Origin: Amycolatopsis keratiniphila subsp. keratiniphila
GTDB lineage: Bacteria; Actinomycetota; Actinomycetes; Mycobacteriales; Pseudonocardiaceae
Assembly (NCBI RefSeq): GCF_001620365.2
Contig: NZ_LQMT02000005.1
Span: 419,524 to 483,523 of the forward strand
Direction: 5' to 3'
DNA length: 64,000 nucleotides
A program made the translations under genes and the position numbers. The notes under the pieces are model-generated. The model saw only the letters and a program-made list of their open reading frames with translations. It did not search any database and had not been told where the DNA came from. Shown piece by piece: positions 26,307 through 48,100 of this stretch. Position 1 is the stretch's first letter, and each line of letters opens with the position of its first letter.

Positions 26307-27647
26307 TTGCATTCCTACCAAGTGGCCGTCGTCGGCGCCGGATACGTCGGGCTGACCACCGCGGCGTGTCTCGCCTCGCTCGGGCACCGGGTCCGATGCA
26401 CCGATTCCGATCGCGGCAAATTGGCCCGGCTCAACCGCGGTGAGGTCGACATCCTGGAAAAGGGCCTTCCCGGTCTGGTCGCCGAGGGAATCGCCGCCGG
26501 ACGGCTCGGTTTCGTCGAGTCGGCCGCGGAGGCCGTCGAGACCGCGGAGGCCGTGTTCCTTTGTGTACCCACTCCGATGGGCGAGGGCGGGATGGCCGAT
26601 CTGTCGGCTGTCATCGACGTCGCGACCAAGGTCCGTGACGTGCTTTCGCCGGGTTGTGTATTGGTGAACAAGTCGACCGTGCCGGTCGGGACCGCGGCCA
26701 GGGTCGCCGCGCTGCTCGGCCGGGACGACGTCGCGGTGGTGAGCAATCCGGAGTTCCTCCGCGAGGGCACCGCCGTCCACGACTTCCTCAACCCGGACCG
26801 GATCGTCGTCGGTTCCGACACCCGCGGCCCGGCGGAACGGGTCGCGGCGCTCTACGCCCGGCTCGGCGCCCCGACGGTGCTGACCGACGCGGCGAGCGCG
26901 GAGATGGTCAAGTACGCCGCCAACTGTTTCCTCGCCACGAAACTGTCCTATGTGAACGCCATCGCCGAACTGTGCGAGCGGCTCGACGCCGACATCGGCG
27001 ACGTCACCGAAGGCATGGGCTACGACCGCCGGATCGGCCCGACCTTCCTCTCGCCGGGTCCGGGCTGGGGCGGTTCCTGCCTGCCCAAGGACACCATGGC
27101 GCTCAAACAGGTCGCCGAGGTCGCGGGTTTCGAGTTCGGCCTGCTCGACGAGGTCATCTCCGGGAACGCGAAACAGGCGTCCCGGGTGGTCGAACGGATC
27201 GCCGTCGCCTGTGGACTCGACGCGGACGCGGACCTCGCCGGTCTGCGGATCGGCCTGCTCGGGCTGACCTTCAAGGCGGGCACCAACGACCTCCGGGATT
27301 CCCCGGCGCTCAGCGTCGCCCGGCTGCTGGCCGAGCGCGGCGCGGAGCTGACCGGATACGACCCCGGCCTCACCGGCGCCGAACCGCCGATCCCCGGCGT
27401 CCGGGTCGTCGACGACCCCTACTACATCGCGAAGGACGCGCACGCGCTCGTCCTGCTGACCGATTGGCCGCAGTTCCGTGCCCTCGACTGGCCGCGGATC
27501 GCCGGCCTGCTCGAAGGACCGGTCGTCGTCGACACCCGCAACCACCTCGACCCCGACGCGCTCAGCCGGTCCGGCATCGCCTGGCGCGGCTTCGGCAGGC
27601 CCCCGGTCGACCCGGTGCGCACGCCGTCCCTCGACCCCGTTCCCTGA
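26307..27647 (+). CDS. UDP-glucose 6-dehydrogenase
   Basis: 446 residues. NAD-binding GAGYVGLTTAACLASLGH is near the N-terminus. The family signatures VPTPMGEGG, NPEFLREGTA and GPGWGGSCLPKD (with the catalytic Cys) are all present, as is FKAGTNDLRDSPAL at the C-terminal domain. It oxidises UDP-glucose to UDP-glucuronate in the cytosol. Placed directly before a glycosyltransferase in the PKS operon, it most likely supplies UDP-glucuronic acid for the polyketide rather than for capsule. The start is TTG at 26307, with GAAAGG about 9 nt upstream. It is the first gene of the run that continues through the two ligases, with AGGGG boxes ahead of it. Confidence 0.95.
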   Translation: MHSYQVAVVGAGYVGLTTAACLASLGHRVRCTDSDRGKLARLNRGEVDILEKGLPGLVAEGIAAGRLGFVESAAEAVETAEAVFLCVPTPMGEGGMADLSAVIDVATKVRDVLSPGCVLVNKSTVPVGTAARVAALLGRDDVAVVSNPEFLREGTAVHDFLNPDRIVVGSDTRGPAERVAALYARLGAPTVLTDAASAEMVKYAANCFLATKLSYVNAIAELCERLDADIGDVTEGMGYDRRIGPTFLSPGPGWGGSCLPKDTMALKQVAEVAGFEFGLLDEVISGNAKQASRVVERIAVACGLDADADLAGLRIGLLGLTFKAGTNDLRDSPALSVARLLAERGAELTGYDPGLTGAEPPIPGVRVVDDPYYIAKDAHALVLLTDWPQFRALDWPRIAGLLEGPVVVDTRNHLDPDALSRSGIAWRGFGRPPVDPVRTPSLDPVP

Positions 27648-27682
27648 TCGTCCTCAAAGGACAGAAAAGAAAGGTGGACCCC

Positions 27683-28906
27683 ATGCGGGTTTTGTGCACC
27701 GTGACCGGCTCGCAGGGCCACGCACGGGCGGTGCTGCCCTTGGCCAGGGCGGCGGCGAAGGCGGGCCACGAGGTGCTCGTCGTGACCCCGCCGGAACTGG
27801 CCGACGTCTTCGAACCCGGGCTGATGCGGATCGAACCGGTGCTCCCGGGGATGGTCGAGGCGATCGGGCGGATGGTCCAGGAACGCCAGGAGGCCGAAGC
27901 GGCCGGGACCCCGCGCCGGGTGCTGGACACGCGCGAACAGCTGATCGCCACCGCGAGCGGCCCGCACGTCACCACCGCCTACCAGAAGCTCTATCCACTG
28001 GCCAAGGAGTTCCAGCCCGACATCGTGCTGCGCGACGGCGCGGAGCTGTCCGGCGCGCTGGTCGCCGAGCAACTCGGCGTCCCCTACATCAGCGCGCCGT
28101 CGGGCGCGGGCAACCTGATCGACCCGGCGGGCCTGGTGGAGCCGCTGAACGAGCGTCGCCAGGAGCTGGGGCTCGCCACCGAACCCGACGCCGGGATGGT
28201 GCACCGCTACGGCCGGTTCGACTGCCTGCCCGCCGACACCTCGTTCGCCGCCTTCGATCTGCCGACGCCGTTCACCTACCGCCAGCCGTCGGAGGTGGCC
28301 ACCGGCGAGGTGCTGCCGGCGGAGATCGCCGCGCTGCCCGCGGACCGGCCGCTGGTGCTCGCCTCGGTCGGCACCGCGCTGCCCATGCTCGGCGCGTTCA
28401 AGGCGTTCGGCATCGACCCGCCGGAGGAGATGGAAGACCCCGACGTCACAGTCCGCGCCCTGATCGAAGGACTGTCCAGTGTGGACTGTTCGGCGGTGGT
28501 GGCGACGGCCGGTTTCCCGATCGGCGACGTCCAGGTCGGCGACAACGTGCTCGTGGTCGAACGGATGCCGCAGCCGCTGCTGCTCGAATGCGCGCAGCTG
28601 TTCCTGACCCACGCCGGGTACAACAGCATCCGCGAGGCGCTGCGTGCCGGAGTCCCGATGGCCACGCTGCCGCAGTTCGGCGACCAGCCGCACAACGCGC
28701 GCCGCATCGAGGAGCTCGGGTTCGGCAAGCAGATCCCCGCCACCACACCGGAGGCGGTCGCCGAGACCTGCCGCGCGGTGCTGGCCGACGCCACGATCGC
28801 GGCCACCGTCGCACGGGCCCAGCGGCGGAGCCTGACCATGCCGGGCGTGGAATCCGCCGTGGCCCATCTCGAAAAGCTCGCCGGCCGGGCCGCGGGAACG
28901 GAGTAG
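27683..28906 (+). CDS. GT1-family glycosyltransferase
   Basis: 407 residues, GT-B fold of the macrolide/antibiotic glycosyltransferase type. The N-terminal acceptor domain begins MRVLCTVTGSQGHARAVLPL. The C-terminal nucleotide-sugar motif is LTHAGYNSIREALRAGVPM followed by PQFGDQPHNARR. It lies 35 bp after the UDP-glucose dehydrogenase, so UDP-glucuronate is the probable donor and the polyketide the acceptor; both are inferred. The ATG at 27683 has AAAGGTGG upstream. The stop is 4 bp before the GTG of the next gene. Confidence 0.92.
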   Translation: MRVLCTVTGSQGHARAVLPLARAAAKAGHEVLVVTPPELADVFEPGLMRIEPVLPGMVEAIGRMVQERQEAEAAGTPRRVLDTREQLIATASGPHVTTAYQKLYPLAKEFQPDIVLRDGAELSGALVAEQLGVPYISAPSGAGNLIDPAGLVEPLNERRQELGLATEPDAGMVHRYGRFDCLPADTSFAAFDLPTPFTYRQPSEVATGEVLPAEIAALPADRPLVLASVGTALPMLGAFKAFGIDPPEEMEDPDVTVRALIEGLSSVDCSAVVATAGFPIGDVQVGDNVLVVERMPQPLLLECAQLFLTHAGYNSIREALRAGVPMATLPQFGDQPHNARRIEELGFGKQIPATTPEAVAETCRAVLADATIAATVARAQRRSLTMPGVESAVAHLEKLAGRAAGTE

Positions 28907-28910
28907 CGCG

Positions 28911-30476
28911 GTGCAGATCGACCACTACGTCAGCCAGCTGCTGGACGTGCTTTCCACCCGCTCGGACGAGATCGCGTTGCGTTACGGCGACGAAGCGCTG
29001 ACGTCGGCGGAATTCGCCGCGGCGATCACCGGTGCCGCCGCCGCGCTGCGCGACCGCGGGACCGGCGAAGGCGGGGTGGTGGCCCTGCTGACCGTGGGGA
29101 ACAGCCCGGCGACACTGATCGGCCGGTACGCCGCCAACCTGATCGGCGCCACCGTGGTGCACCTGCGCGGGATCAACGCCGCCGATCCGCTGGACGAACT
29201 CCCGGTCGCCACGCAGGTCGAGATCGTCGACGACACCGGCACCACCGTCCTGCTCACCGACGCGGCGAACCTCGACCGGGCCAGGAAGATCCGCGACGCC
29301 ATGGCGGAACCGGCGGCGCTGGCGGCTTTCGGGGACTTCGGCGACGACGTCGCCGACCTCACCGGGACCGCGAGCGAGGTCGAGCCGCGAGCCGAGGGCA
29401 CCGCCGTGCTGACCTACACCAGCGGGACCACCGGCAGGCCCAAGGGCATCGGCCGCGGGTTCGGCGGACTGGGCGCGGTGGTCACCAAGGCCCGGCACAT
29501 GACCGAACGCTGCACGATGCTGGTCACCACGCCGCTCAGCCATTCCGTCTCGTCCACAGTGGACGACGCGGTCGCCTCCGGCGGGATGATCGTCCTGCAC
29601 GAGGGATTCGACGCCGGCGCCGTGCTCGAAGCCGTGGAACGCCACCGGGTCAACCGGGTCTACCTGGCCACCCCGCAGCTCTACGACCTGCTCGACCATC
29701 CGGCACTGGGCGCCACCGACCATTCCAGCCTGCGCGAGCTGTACTACGGCGGGAGCCCGGCCTCCCCGGTGCGGCTCTCCCGGGCCGCGGAGGTGTTCGG
29801 CGCGAAGTTGATCCAGATCTACGGCACCACCGAAAGCTGGGTGATCGCCGCGCTTTCGCCGGAAGAGCACCTGAAACCGGAACTGCTCACCACGGTCGGC
29901 AAGGCGGTCCCGTTCGTCCAGGTCGGGATCCGCGACCCGCACGTGCGGCACGAGCTGCCCGCCGGGAAGACCGGGGAGATCTGCGTCCGGTCGCCGATGA
30001 TGATGGACGGCTACTGGAAGCGGCCCGACCTGACCTCGAAGGTCCTCATCGACGGCTGGCTGCACACCGGCGACGTCGGCTATCTCGACGAGAACGGCTA
30101 CCTGTACCTGGTCGACCGGCTCGCCGACATGATCAAGACCAACGGCATCAAGGTGTATCCGGCCGAGGTCGAGAACGCGCTGCTGGCCCATCCGGACGTC
30201 GCGCAGGCCGCGGTGTTCGGGGTCGCCGACGAGGACAACGTCGAGTACATGCACGCGATCGCGGTGCCGCGCCGGGGCAGGGACGTGGATCCCGCCGACC
30301 TGGCCGCGCACGTCGCGCGGGTGCTGTCCCCGAGCCACGTACCGGCGGAGATCCGGCTCCGCGCCGAGCTTCCGCTGACCGACGCGGGGAAGCCGGACAA
30401 GCTCCGCCTCCGCGAAGAGGCGAAACCCGCCACCAAGTCCAGCCACGCCGAGCCAGAGAGCGAGTTGACGTCATGA
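28911..30476 (+). CDS. AMP-dependent acyl ligase (amide synthetase or acyl-CoA ligase of the C5N/starter pathway)
   Basis: 521 residues, ANL superfamily. [51 protein letters not shown] and the C-terminal GKPDKLR lysine are all present. It is more divergent from ordinary fatty-acid CoA ligases than the gene at 31694. Its stop overlaps the 5-aminolevulinate synthase start (ATGA), so the two are coupled. C5N-forming clusters encode an ALA synthase, an acyl-CoA ligase and an amide synthetase together. This gene is either the amide synthetase joining C5N to the polyketide or a CoA ligase, and I cannot decide which from sequence. The GTG at 28911 has GGAG 8 nt upstream. Confidence 0.85.
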   Translation: MQIDHYVSQLLDVLSTRSDEIALRYGDEALTSAEFAAAITGAAAALRDRGTGEGGVVALLTVGNSPATLIGRYAANLIGATVVHLRGINAADPLDELPVATQVEIVDDTGTTVLLTDAANLDRARKIRDAMAEPAALAAFGDFGDDVADLTGTASEVEPRAEGTAVLTYTSGTTGRPKGIGRGFGGLGAVVTKARHMTERCTMLVTTPLSHSVSSTVDDAVASGGMIVLHEGFDAGAVLEAVERHRVNRVYLATPQLYDLLDHPALGATDHSSLRELYYGGSPASPVRLSRAAEVFGAKLIQIYGTTESWVIAALSPEEHLKPELLTTVGKAVPFVQVGIRDPHVRHELPAGKTGEICVRSPMMMDGYWKRPDLTSKVLIDGWLHTGDVGYLDENGYLYLVDRLADMIKTNGIKVYPAEVENALLAHPDVAQAAVFGVADEDNVEYMHAIAVPRRGRDVDPADLAAHVARVLSPSHVPAEIRLRAELPLTDAGKPDKLRLREEAKPATKSSHAEPESELTS

Positions 30477-31681
30477 CCACCTACCTGGAGTCCTTCCAGC
30501 GCACCCTGCAAGGCGAAGTGCTGCAGAAACGCGACTTCCTGGAGATCGGGCGGCAGGCGGGCCGGTTCCCGGCGGCCAGCCGGTACGAGGAGGCCGAGGC
30601 GGTTGCCGAGATCAACGTCTGGTGCAGCAACGACTACCTCGGCATGGGCCAGCACCCGGACGTGCTCTCCGCGATGAAGGAGGCCGTCGAGCGGTTCGGC
30701 GCGGGGGCGGGTGGTTCGCGCAACATCGCGGGCACCAACCACTACCACGTGGCGCTGGAACGCGAACTGGCCGAACTGCACGGCAAAGAGGACGCGCTGC
30801 TGTTCACCTCCGGCTACACCGCCAACGACGGTTCGCTGACCGTGCTGGCGGGCCGTCCCGAGGACTGCATCGTGTTCTCCGACGAGAAGAACCACGCTTC
30901 GATCATCGACGGGTTGCGGCACAGCGGTGCGGAGAAGAAGATCTTCCGTCACAACGACGTCGCGCATCTGGCCGAGCTGCTCGCCGCCGCCCCGGCGGAC
31001 CGGCCGAAGATGATCGTGTTCGAGTCGGTCTACTCGATGAACGGCGACATCGCGCCGCTGGCCGAATTCGCCGCGCTGGCGAAGCAGTACGACGCCATGA
31101 CCTATGTGGACGAAGTGCACGCCGTCGGGATGTACGGGCCCGAAGGCGCCGGGATCGCCGCGCGCGAGGGGATCGCCGACGAGTTCACCGTCGTGATGGG
31201 CACGCTGGCCAAGGGTTTCGGCACCACCGGCGGGTACATCGCCGGGCCCGCCGCGCTGATCGACGCCGTGCGCACCCACTCGCGTTCGTTCATCTTCACC
31301 ACCGCGCTGCCGCCCGCCGTGGCCGCCGGAGCGCTCGCCGCCGTGCGGCACCTGCGTTCGTCGGAGCGGGAGCGCGAGATCCTCGCCGACAACGCGCAGC
31401 TGCTGCACAAACTGCTCGCCGAACGCGGCATCCCGTTCCTTTCGGACGAGTCGCATATCGTGTCGATCCTGGTCGGGGACGACGCGCTGTGCAAGAAGGT
31501 GCACGAACTGCTGTTGCAGCGGCACGGGATCTACATCCAGTCGATCAACGCGCCGAGTGTCCCGTTCGGACAGGAGATCCTGCGCACGGCCCCGTCGGCG
31601 GTGCACACCGGCAGCGACGTGCAGAAAATGGTCGAGGCGCTGGACCAGATCTGGCTGGATCTCGGCCTGCCGCGCGGCTGA
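30473..31681 (+). CDS. 5-aminolevulinate synthase (C5N-type, alpha-oxoamine synthase family)
   Basis: 402 residues, PLP enzyme. [26 protein letters not shown], His141 in DEKNHAS, Asp213 in [13 protein letters not shown] and the Schiff-base Lys247 in [12 protein letters not shown] are present. It condenses glycine with succinyl-CoA to 5-aminolevulinate. In actinomycetes, which make ALA for haem from glutamate, such a Shemin-type enzyme in a polyketide cluster marks C5N (2-amino-3-hydroxycyclopent-2-enone) formation. It is flanked on both sides by acyl ligases and overlaps the first by 4 bp. The closest alternative is 8-amino-7-oxononanoate synthase, but the signatures favour ALA synthase. Confidence 0.93.
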   Translation: MTTYLESFQRTLQGEVLQKRDFLEIGRQAGRFPAASRYEEAEAVAEINVWCSNDYLGMGQHPDVLSAMKEAVERFGAGAGGSRNIAGTNHYHVALERELAELHGKEDALLFTSGYTANDGSLTVLAGRPEDCIVFSDEKNHASIIDGLRHSGAEKKIFRHNDVAHLAELLAAAPADRPKMIVFESVYSMNGDIAPLAEFAALAKQYDAMTYVDEVHAVGMYGPEGAGIAAREGIADEFTVVMGTLAKGFGTTGGYIAGPAALIDAVRTHSRSFIFTTALPPAVAAGALAAVRHLRSSEREREILADNAQLLHKLLAERGIPFLSDESHIVSILVGDDALCKKVHELLLQRHGIYIQSINAPSVPFGQEILRTAPSAVHTGSDVQKMVEALDQIWLDLGLPRG

Positions 31682-31693
31682 GAGGGGAGACCG

Positions 31694-33229
31694 GTGTCCT
31701 TGTCCCTCGCGGCCGTCCTCGCCGATTCGGCGGGCAGGCGGCCGGACCACCCCGCGCTCGTGTTCGACGGGGAACCGTTCTCCTACCGGGAACTCTGGGC
31801 CGGGGCGAAGAGGTACGCCTCCGCGCTCCGGGACCAGGGAGTCGCCGCCGGCGACCGGGTCGTGCTGCTCCTGCCGAACACGCCGGAGTTCCCGATGGTC
31901 TACTTCGGTGCGCTGGCGCTCGGCGCGGTCGTCGTGCCGGTGCACACGTTGCTCGTCGCGGAGGAGATCCACTACATCCTCAGCGATTGTGACGCCCGGG
32001 TGCTGATCTGCGGAGCCGCCCTGCTGGAGCAGGGCGGCGAGGCCGCGGACGCGGCCGGTGTCGAAGTCCTGACGATGCTGGAGGACTTCGACACCGGCCG
32101 CCTCCGCCTCGACGTCCTCGCCGGGGCGGCCGCCGAGATCGAGCGGTACGAACCGCGCGAACCCTCGGACCTCGCGCTGATCCTCTACACCTCGGGGACC
32201 ACCGGCAAACCCAAGGGCGCGATGCTGACCCACCTGAGCATCGTGCTGAACGTCTCCACCACGATGCTGTCGCCGTTCGACTTCCACGCCGACGACGTGC
32301 TGCTCGGCTGCCTGCCGCTGTTCCACACCTTCGGCCAGATCTGCGGGATGGCGACCTGTTTCCGCGCCGGCGCGACGATGGTGCTGATGTCGCGGTTCGA
32401 CGCGCGCGCCGCGCTGGAACTGATGGTGGAGCAGAACTGCTCGCTGTTCATGGGCGTGCCGACGATGTACGTCGCGTTGCTGGAGGCCGCTGAGGACGAG
32501 CCGCGGCGGCCCAAACTCGACCGGGCCTTCTCCGGTGGTTCGTCGCTGCCTGTGGCGCTGCTGGAGCGGTTCGAGGCCGTGTTCGACTGCCCGATCTACG
32601 AGGGATACGGCCTCACCGAGACCTCGCCCGTGGTGGCCTACAACCAGCGTGCGTGGCCGACCCGCGCGGGCACCGTCGGCAAACCGATCTGGGGCGTGGA
32701 CGTCGCCATCGCGCGTGCCGAGACCGAAGACCGGATCGAGCCCGTGCCGCCGGGCGAGGTCGGCGAGATCGTCGTCCGGGGCCACAACGTGATGGCGGGC
32801 TACCTGAACCGCCCCGAGGCCACGGCGTCCGCGATCGTGGACGGCTGGTTCCGCAGCGGTGACCTTGGCTTCCTCGACGACGACGGCTATCTGTCCATTG
32901 TGGACCGCAAGAAGGACATGATCCTCCGTGGCGGCTACAACGTGTATCCGCGCGAGATCGAGGAAGTGCTGGCCAGGCATCCCGCGATCGCCCAGGTCGC
33001 GGTCGTCGGCGTGCCGGACGAGCGGTACGGCGAGGAGGTCTGTGCCGTCGTCGTGACGGCTCCCGGCCGGGAGCCCGGGCCGGAGCTGGCGGCGGAACTG
33101 GTGGCGTGGAGCAAGAAGCGCGTCGCGGCCTACAAGTATCCGCGCCGGGTGGAGTTCCTGGACGCGATGCCGCTCGGGCCCAGCGGCAAGATCCTCAAGC
33201 GGGAACTGGCGGACCTCCTCGGGCACTGA
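31694..33229 (+). CDS. Long-chain-type acyl-CoA ligase
   Basis: 511 residues. LYTSGTTGKPKGAMLTH, LPLFHTFGQ, YEGYGLTETSP, RSGDLGFLDDDGYLSIVDR, MILRGGYNVYP and the C-terminal GPSGKILKREL are present, the complete fatty-acyl-CoA ligase set. Its candidate roles here are activation of 5-aminolevulinate for cyclisation to C5N, or activation of 4-guanidinobutyrate as the PKS starter. It lies 12 bp after the ALA synthase. The GTG at 31694 has GAGGGGA upstream. Three hairpin elements follow it, then the first PKS gene. Confidence 0.92.
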   Translation: MSLSLAAVLADSAGRRPDHPALVFDGEPFSYRELWAGAKRYASALRDQGVAAGDRVVLLLPNTPEFPMVYFGALALGAVVVPVHTLLVAEEIHYILSDCDARVLICGAALLEQGGEAADAAGVEVLTMLEDFDTGRLRLDVLAGAAAEIERYEPREPSDLALILYTSGTTGKPKGAMLTHLSIVLNVSTTMLSPFDFHADDVLLGCLPLFHTFGQICGMATCFRAGATMVLMSRFDARAALELMVEQNCSLFMGVPTMYVALLEAAEDEPRRPKLDRAFSGGSSLPVALLERFEAVFDCPIYEGYGLTETSPVVAYNQRAWPTRAGTVGKPIWGVDVAIARAETEDRIEPVPPGEVGEIVVRGHNVMAGYLNRPEATASAIVDGWFRSGDLGFLDDDGYLSIVDRKKDMILRGGYNVYPREIEEVLARHPAIAQVAVVGVPDERYGEEVCAVVVTAPGREPGPELAAELVAWSKKRVAAYKYPRRVEFLDAMPLGPSGKILKRELADLLGH

Positions 33230-33266
33230 CTCCTGTGCGGCCGGCGCCTCGGCTCGGCTGTGGGCT

Positions 33267-33309
33267 GAAGGCTCCCTTCGCCGCATCACACGCGGTGAAG
33301 GGAGCCTTC
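33267..33309. terminator. 18-bp stem-loop 3' of the ligase gene
   Basis: Arms at 33267-33284 and 33292-33309 pair over 18 bp with one G-T wobble and a 7-nt loop, 38 bp after the ligase stop. Confidence 0.7.
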
Positions 33310-33334
33310 GCCCCAGTCGGATACGGGGCTGTGT

Positions 33335-33387
33335 GTTGCGAAAGCCACTTTCGGGACATCACACGTCGCGAAAGTGGCTTTCGCGAC
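33335..33387. repeat. 53-bp paired-hairpin element, copy 4
   Basis: Units at 33335-33357 and 33365-33387, spacer ATCACAC. It is the most diverged copy: the second unit changes both arms together (GTCGCG and CGCGAC), a compensatory change that keeps the stem. Confidence 0.88.
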
Positions 33388-33410
33388 GTGCGCCCAGACC
33401 GCTCGCCGAC

Positions 33411-33463
33411 GTTGCGAAAGCCACTTTCCCAACCTTCAACGTTGCGAAAGTGGCTTTCGCAAC
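33411..33463. repeat. 53-bp paired-hairpin element, copy 5
   Basis: Units at 33411-33433 (arm end CCCAAC, one mismatch) and 33441-33463 (perfect), spacer CTTCAAC, inverted pair, 24 bp after copy 4. Confidence 0.9.
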
Positions 33464-33510
33464 ACGCCGCCGCCGCGCCGACCCCTGCCCGCGCCCCGCG
33501 CCCGACGGTG

Positions 33511-33540
33511 AACAGGGGGACGTAGGGGTGCGAAAGGGGT
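33511..33540 (+). promoter_or_regulatory. Three helically phased AGGGG boxes upstream of the first PKS gene
   Basis: AGGGG begins at 33514, 33524 and 33535, the same 10 and 11 bp steps as upstream of the oxidase. A -10-like TAGCTT lies at 33553-33558, so the boxes are 39, 29 and 18 bp before it, one helical turn closer than at the other two promoters. Confidence 0.55.
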
Positions 33541-33582
33541 CCGTTCCCGCACTAGCTTCGGAATCCCATCCTCGAACCCGAA

Positions 33583-45078
<11,496 letters not shown>

Positions 45079-45100
45079 CGTGAAACACCCTGGAGCTGCG

Positions 45101-48100
45101 ATGTCCACATCCGAGAACAAGGTCGTCGAGGCCCTGCGGGCGGCGCTGAAGGAAGCCGACCGCCTGCGCGGGGAGAACCGGCGCCTGACCGGCGAGCCCA
45201 TCGCGATCATCGGCATGGCCTGCCGTTACCCGGGCGGGGTCCGCTCGCCGGAGGAACTGTGGGATCTGGTCGCCGGGGAACGCACCGGCCTCACCGGATT
45301 CCCGGCCGACCGCGGCTGGGACCTCGACGGGCTCTACGACCCCGAGCAGGGCAAACCGGGCAAGAGCTATGTCCGGGAAGGCGGTTTCCTGCACGACGCC
45401 GCCCGGTTCGACCCGGCGTTCTTCGGTATTTCGCCGCGGGAGGCGCTGGCGATGGACCCGCAGCAGCGGCTGCTGCTGGAGATCTCCTGGGAGGCGATCG
45501 AACGCGCGGGGATCGCGCCGGATTCCCTGCGGGGCAGCCGGACCGGCGTGTTCGCGGGCGTCATCCACAACGAGTACTCGGCCATCGCGGGCACGCCGCC
45601 CGCGGATCTCGAGCCGTACCTCGGCAACGGGAGTTTCGCGAGCATCGCCTCCGGGCGGGTTTCCTACACCTTCGGTCTCGAAGGCCCGGCGGTCACGGTC
45701 GACACGGCGTGTTCGTCGTCGCTGGTGGCGCTGCATCTGGCGGCGCAGGCGCTGAGGCAGGGCGAATGTTCGCTGGCCTTGGCGGGTGGGGTGACCGTGA
45801 TGGCCAACCCGGCGGCGTTCGTGGACTTCAGCCGTCAGCGCGGACTCGCGGCGGACGGGCGGATCAAGGCGTTCGCCGAAGCCGCCGACGGCACCGCCTG
45901 GGGTGAGGGCGCGGGCATGCTGCTCGTCGAGCGGCTCTCCGACGCCCGGCGCAACGGGCACCGCGTCCTCGCCGTCGTGCGCGGATCCGCGGTGAACCAG
46001 GACGGCGCCTCGAACGGGCTCACCGCACCCAACGGACTTTCCCAGCAACGGGTCATCCGGCAGGCGCTCGCGAACGCGCGGCTCGCACCGTCCGATGTGG
46101 ACGCCATGGAGGCGCATGGCACGGGCACCCGGCTCGGTGACCCGATCGAGGCACAGGCTTTGCTGGCCACCTACGGCCAGGATCGGACCACGCCGCTCTG
46201 GCTCGGCTCGGTGAAGTCCAACATCGGGCACAGCCAGGCCGCGGCCGGGGTCGCCTCGATCATCAAGCTCGTCGAGGCGATGCGGCACGGTGTGCTGCCG
46301 AAGACGCTGCACGTCGACGCGCCCACGTCCCATGTGGACTGGTCCGAAGGCGCGGTCTCGCTGCTGACCGCGGCCGAGCCGTGGCCGAAGACGGATCGAC
46401 CCCGGCGGGCCGCGGTGTCCTCGTTCGGGATCAGCGGGACGAACGCCCACGTCGTCCTCGAACAGCCCACCGCGGAAGAGGAACCGCCGTCCACGCTCGC
46501 GGGGCCGGTGCCCTTCGTGCTGTCCGGCAAGACCGAAGCCGCCCTGCGCGAGCAGGTGGCACGCGTCCGGGAACTCGCACGGGATTCGGACGTCACCGCG
46601 GCCGACCTCGCGTTCTCGCTGGCCACCACGCGAACGGCGCTGGAACATCGGGCCGCCGTGGTCGGCACGCTGGACGACCTGCTCACCGCCACTTTGGTGG
46701 AAGGGCGGGCGACGGACGGCGGGACGGCGTTCCTGTTCACGGGCCAGGGCAGTCAGCGGCCCGGGATGGGCCGCGAGCTGGCCGAGCGTTTCCCGGTGTT
46801 CGCCGAAGCCTTCGACGACGTCTCTTCGCGGTTCGAGCGACCGATCGCGGAGCTGTCCGCCGAGGAGCTGAACCAGACGGCGAACACGCAGTGCGCGTTG
46901 TTCGCCTTCGAGGTGGCGCTCTTCCGTCTGGTCGAGAGCTGGGGCGTCCGGCCGGACTTCCTGGCGGGGCATTCCGTCGGGGAGATCGCGGCGGCTCATG
47001 TCGCGGGGGTGCTCTCTCTCGACGACGCGGTGACGTTGGTGTCGGCTCGTGGCCGCCTGATGCAGGCGTTGCCGACCGGTGGCGCGATGGTGGCGCTGCA
47101 GGCGACTGAAGCCGAAGTGGCACCGTTGCTGACCGATCGGGTGTCGCTGGCGGCGATCAACGGTCCGGAGTCGGTGGTCGTCTCGGGAGACGAGGACGCC
47201 GTCGCCGCGGTGGTGTCGCACTTCGAGGGCCGGAAGAACAAGCGCCTCGTGGTGAGCCACGCGTTCCATTCGCCCCTGATGGACCCGATGCTCGACGACT
47301 TCCGCGCGGTGGTGGAGGGGCTGACCTTCACCGAGCCACGGATCCCGATCGTGTCCGACGTGTCCAGTTCGGACTACTGGGTCCGGCACGTCCGTGACGC
47401 GGTGCGGTTCCACGATTCGATCGAATTCCTGAAAGCCGAGGGCGTCACCCGGTTCCTGGAGATCGGGCCCGACGCGGTCCTGACCGCCATGGCGAAGGAA
47501 AGCGCCGAGGACGCGGTCGTGCTTCCGGCATCACGGCGGGACCGCCCCGAGGTGACGACGCTGCTGACGGCGGTCGCCGGACTGCACGTCCACGGCGCCG
47601 ACGTCGACTGGGCGCCGCTGTTCGCCGGTGCCCGGCGCGTCGATCTGCCCACTTATCCGTTCCAGTACGAGCACTTCTGGCTCGAATCCGGTGCCGCTCA
47701 CCGCGACGTCTCCGCCGCCGGGCTGGACGCGTCGCCGCACGCCCTGCTCGCCGCCGCGGTCCGGCCGGCGGGCGAGGACGAGATCCTGCTGACGGGCAGG
47801 ATCTCGCTGAGCACGCTGCCGTGGCTGGCCGACCACGTCGTCGGCGGAAACGTCCTGCTGCCCGGCACCGCGTTCGCGGAACTCGCGCTCGCGGCCGCCG
47901 ACGAGGCCGGTTGCGAAGCCGTCGAGGAACTGAATCTGGAAGCGCCGCTGGTGCTGCACGGCAACGGCGGTGTCCAGCTGCAGGTCGCGGTCGGCGCCGC
48001 CGACGATCAGGGCAGGCGCTCGGTCACCGTGCACGCCCGGTCGGAGGACGACGACGTCTGGGTGCGGCACGCTTCCGGATACCTCGGTACGGCAGTGTCC

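Larger units (their letters stand above)
33230..33582. other. Intergenic region before the PKS genes
   Basis: 353 bp holding one simple stem-loop, two 53-bp paired hairpins and the AGGGG array, each listed. No gene is seen. The density of hairpins suggests that the ligase operon terminates here and the PKS is driven from its own promoter. Confidence 0.7.

Noticed and set aside
33335..33463. Two adjacent repeat pairs considered as a CRISPR array
   Set aside because: Units are palindromes with 7-nt spacers, not 28-37-nt repeats with unique ~30-nt spacers, and no cas genes are present.
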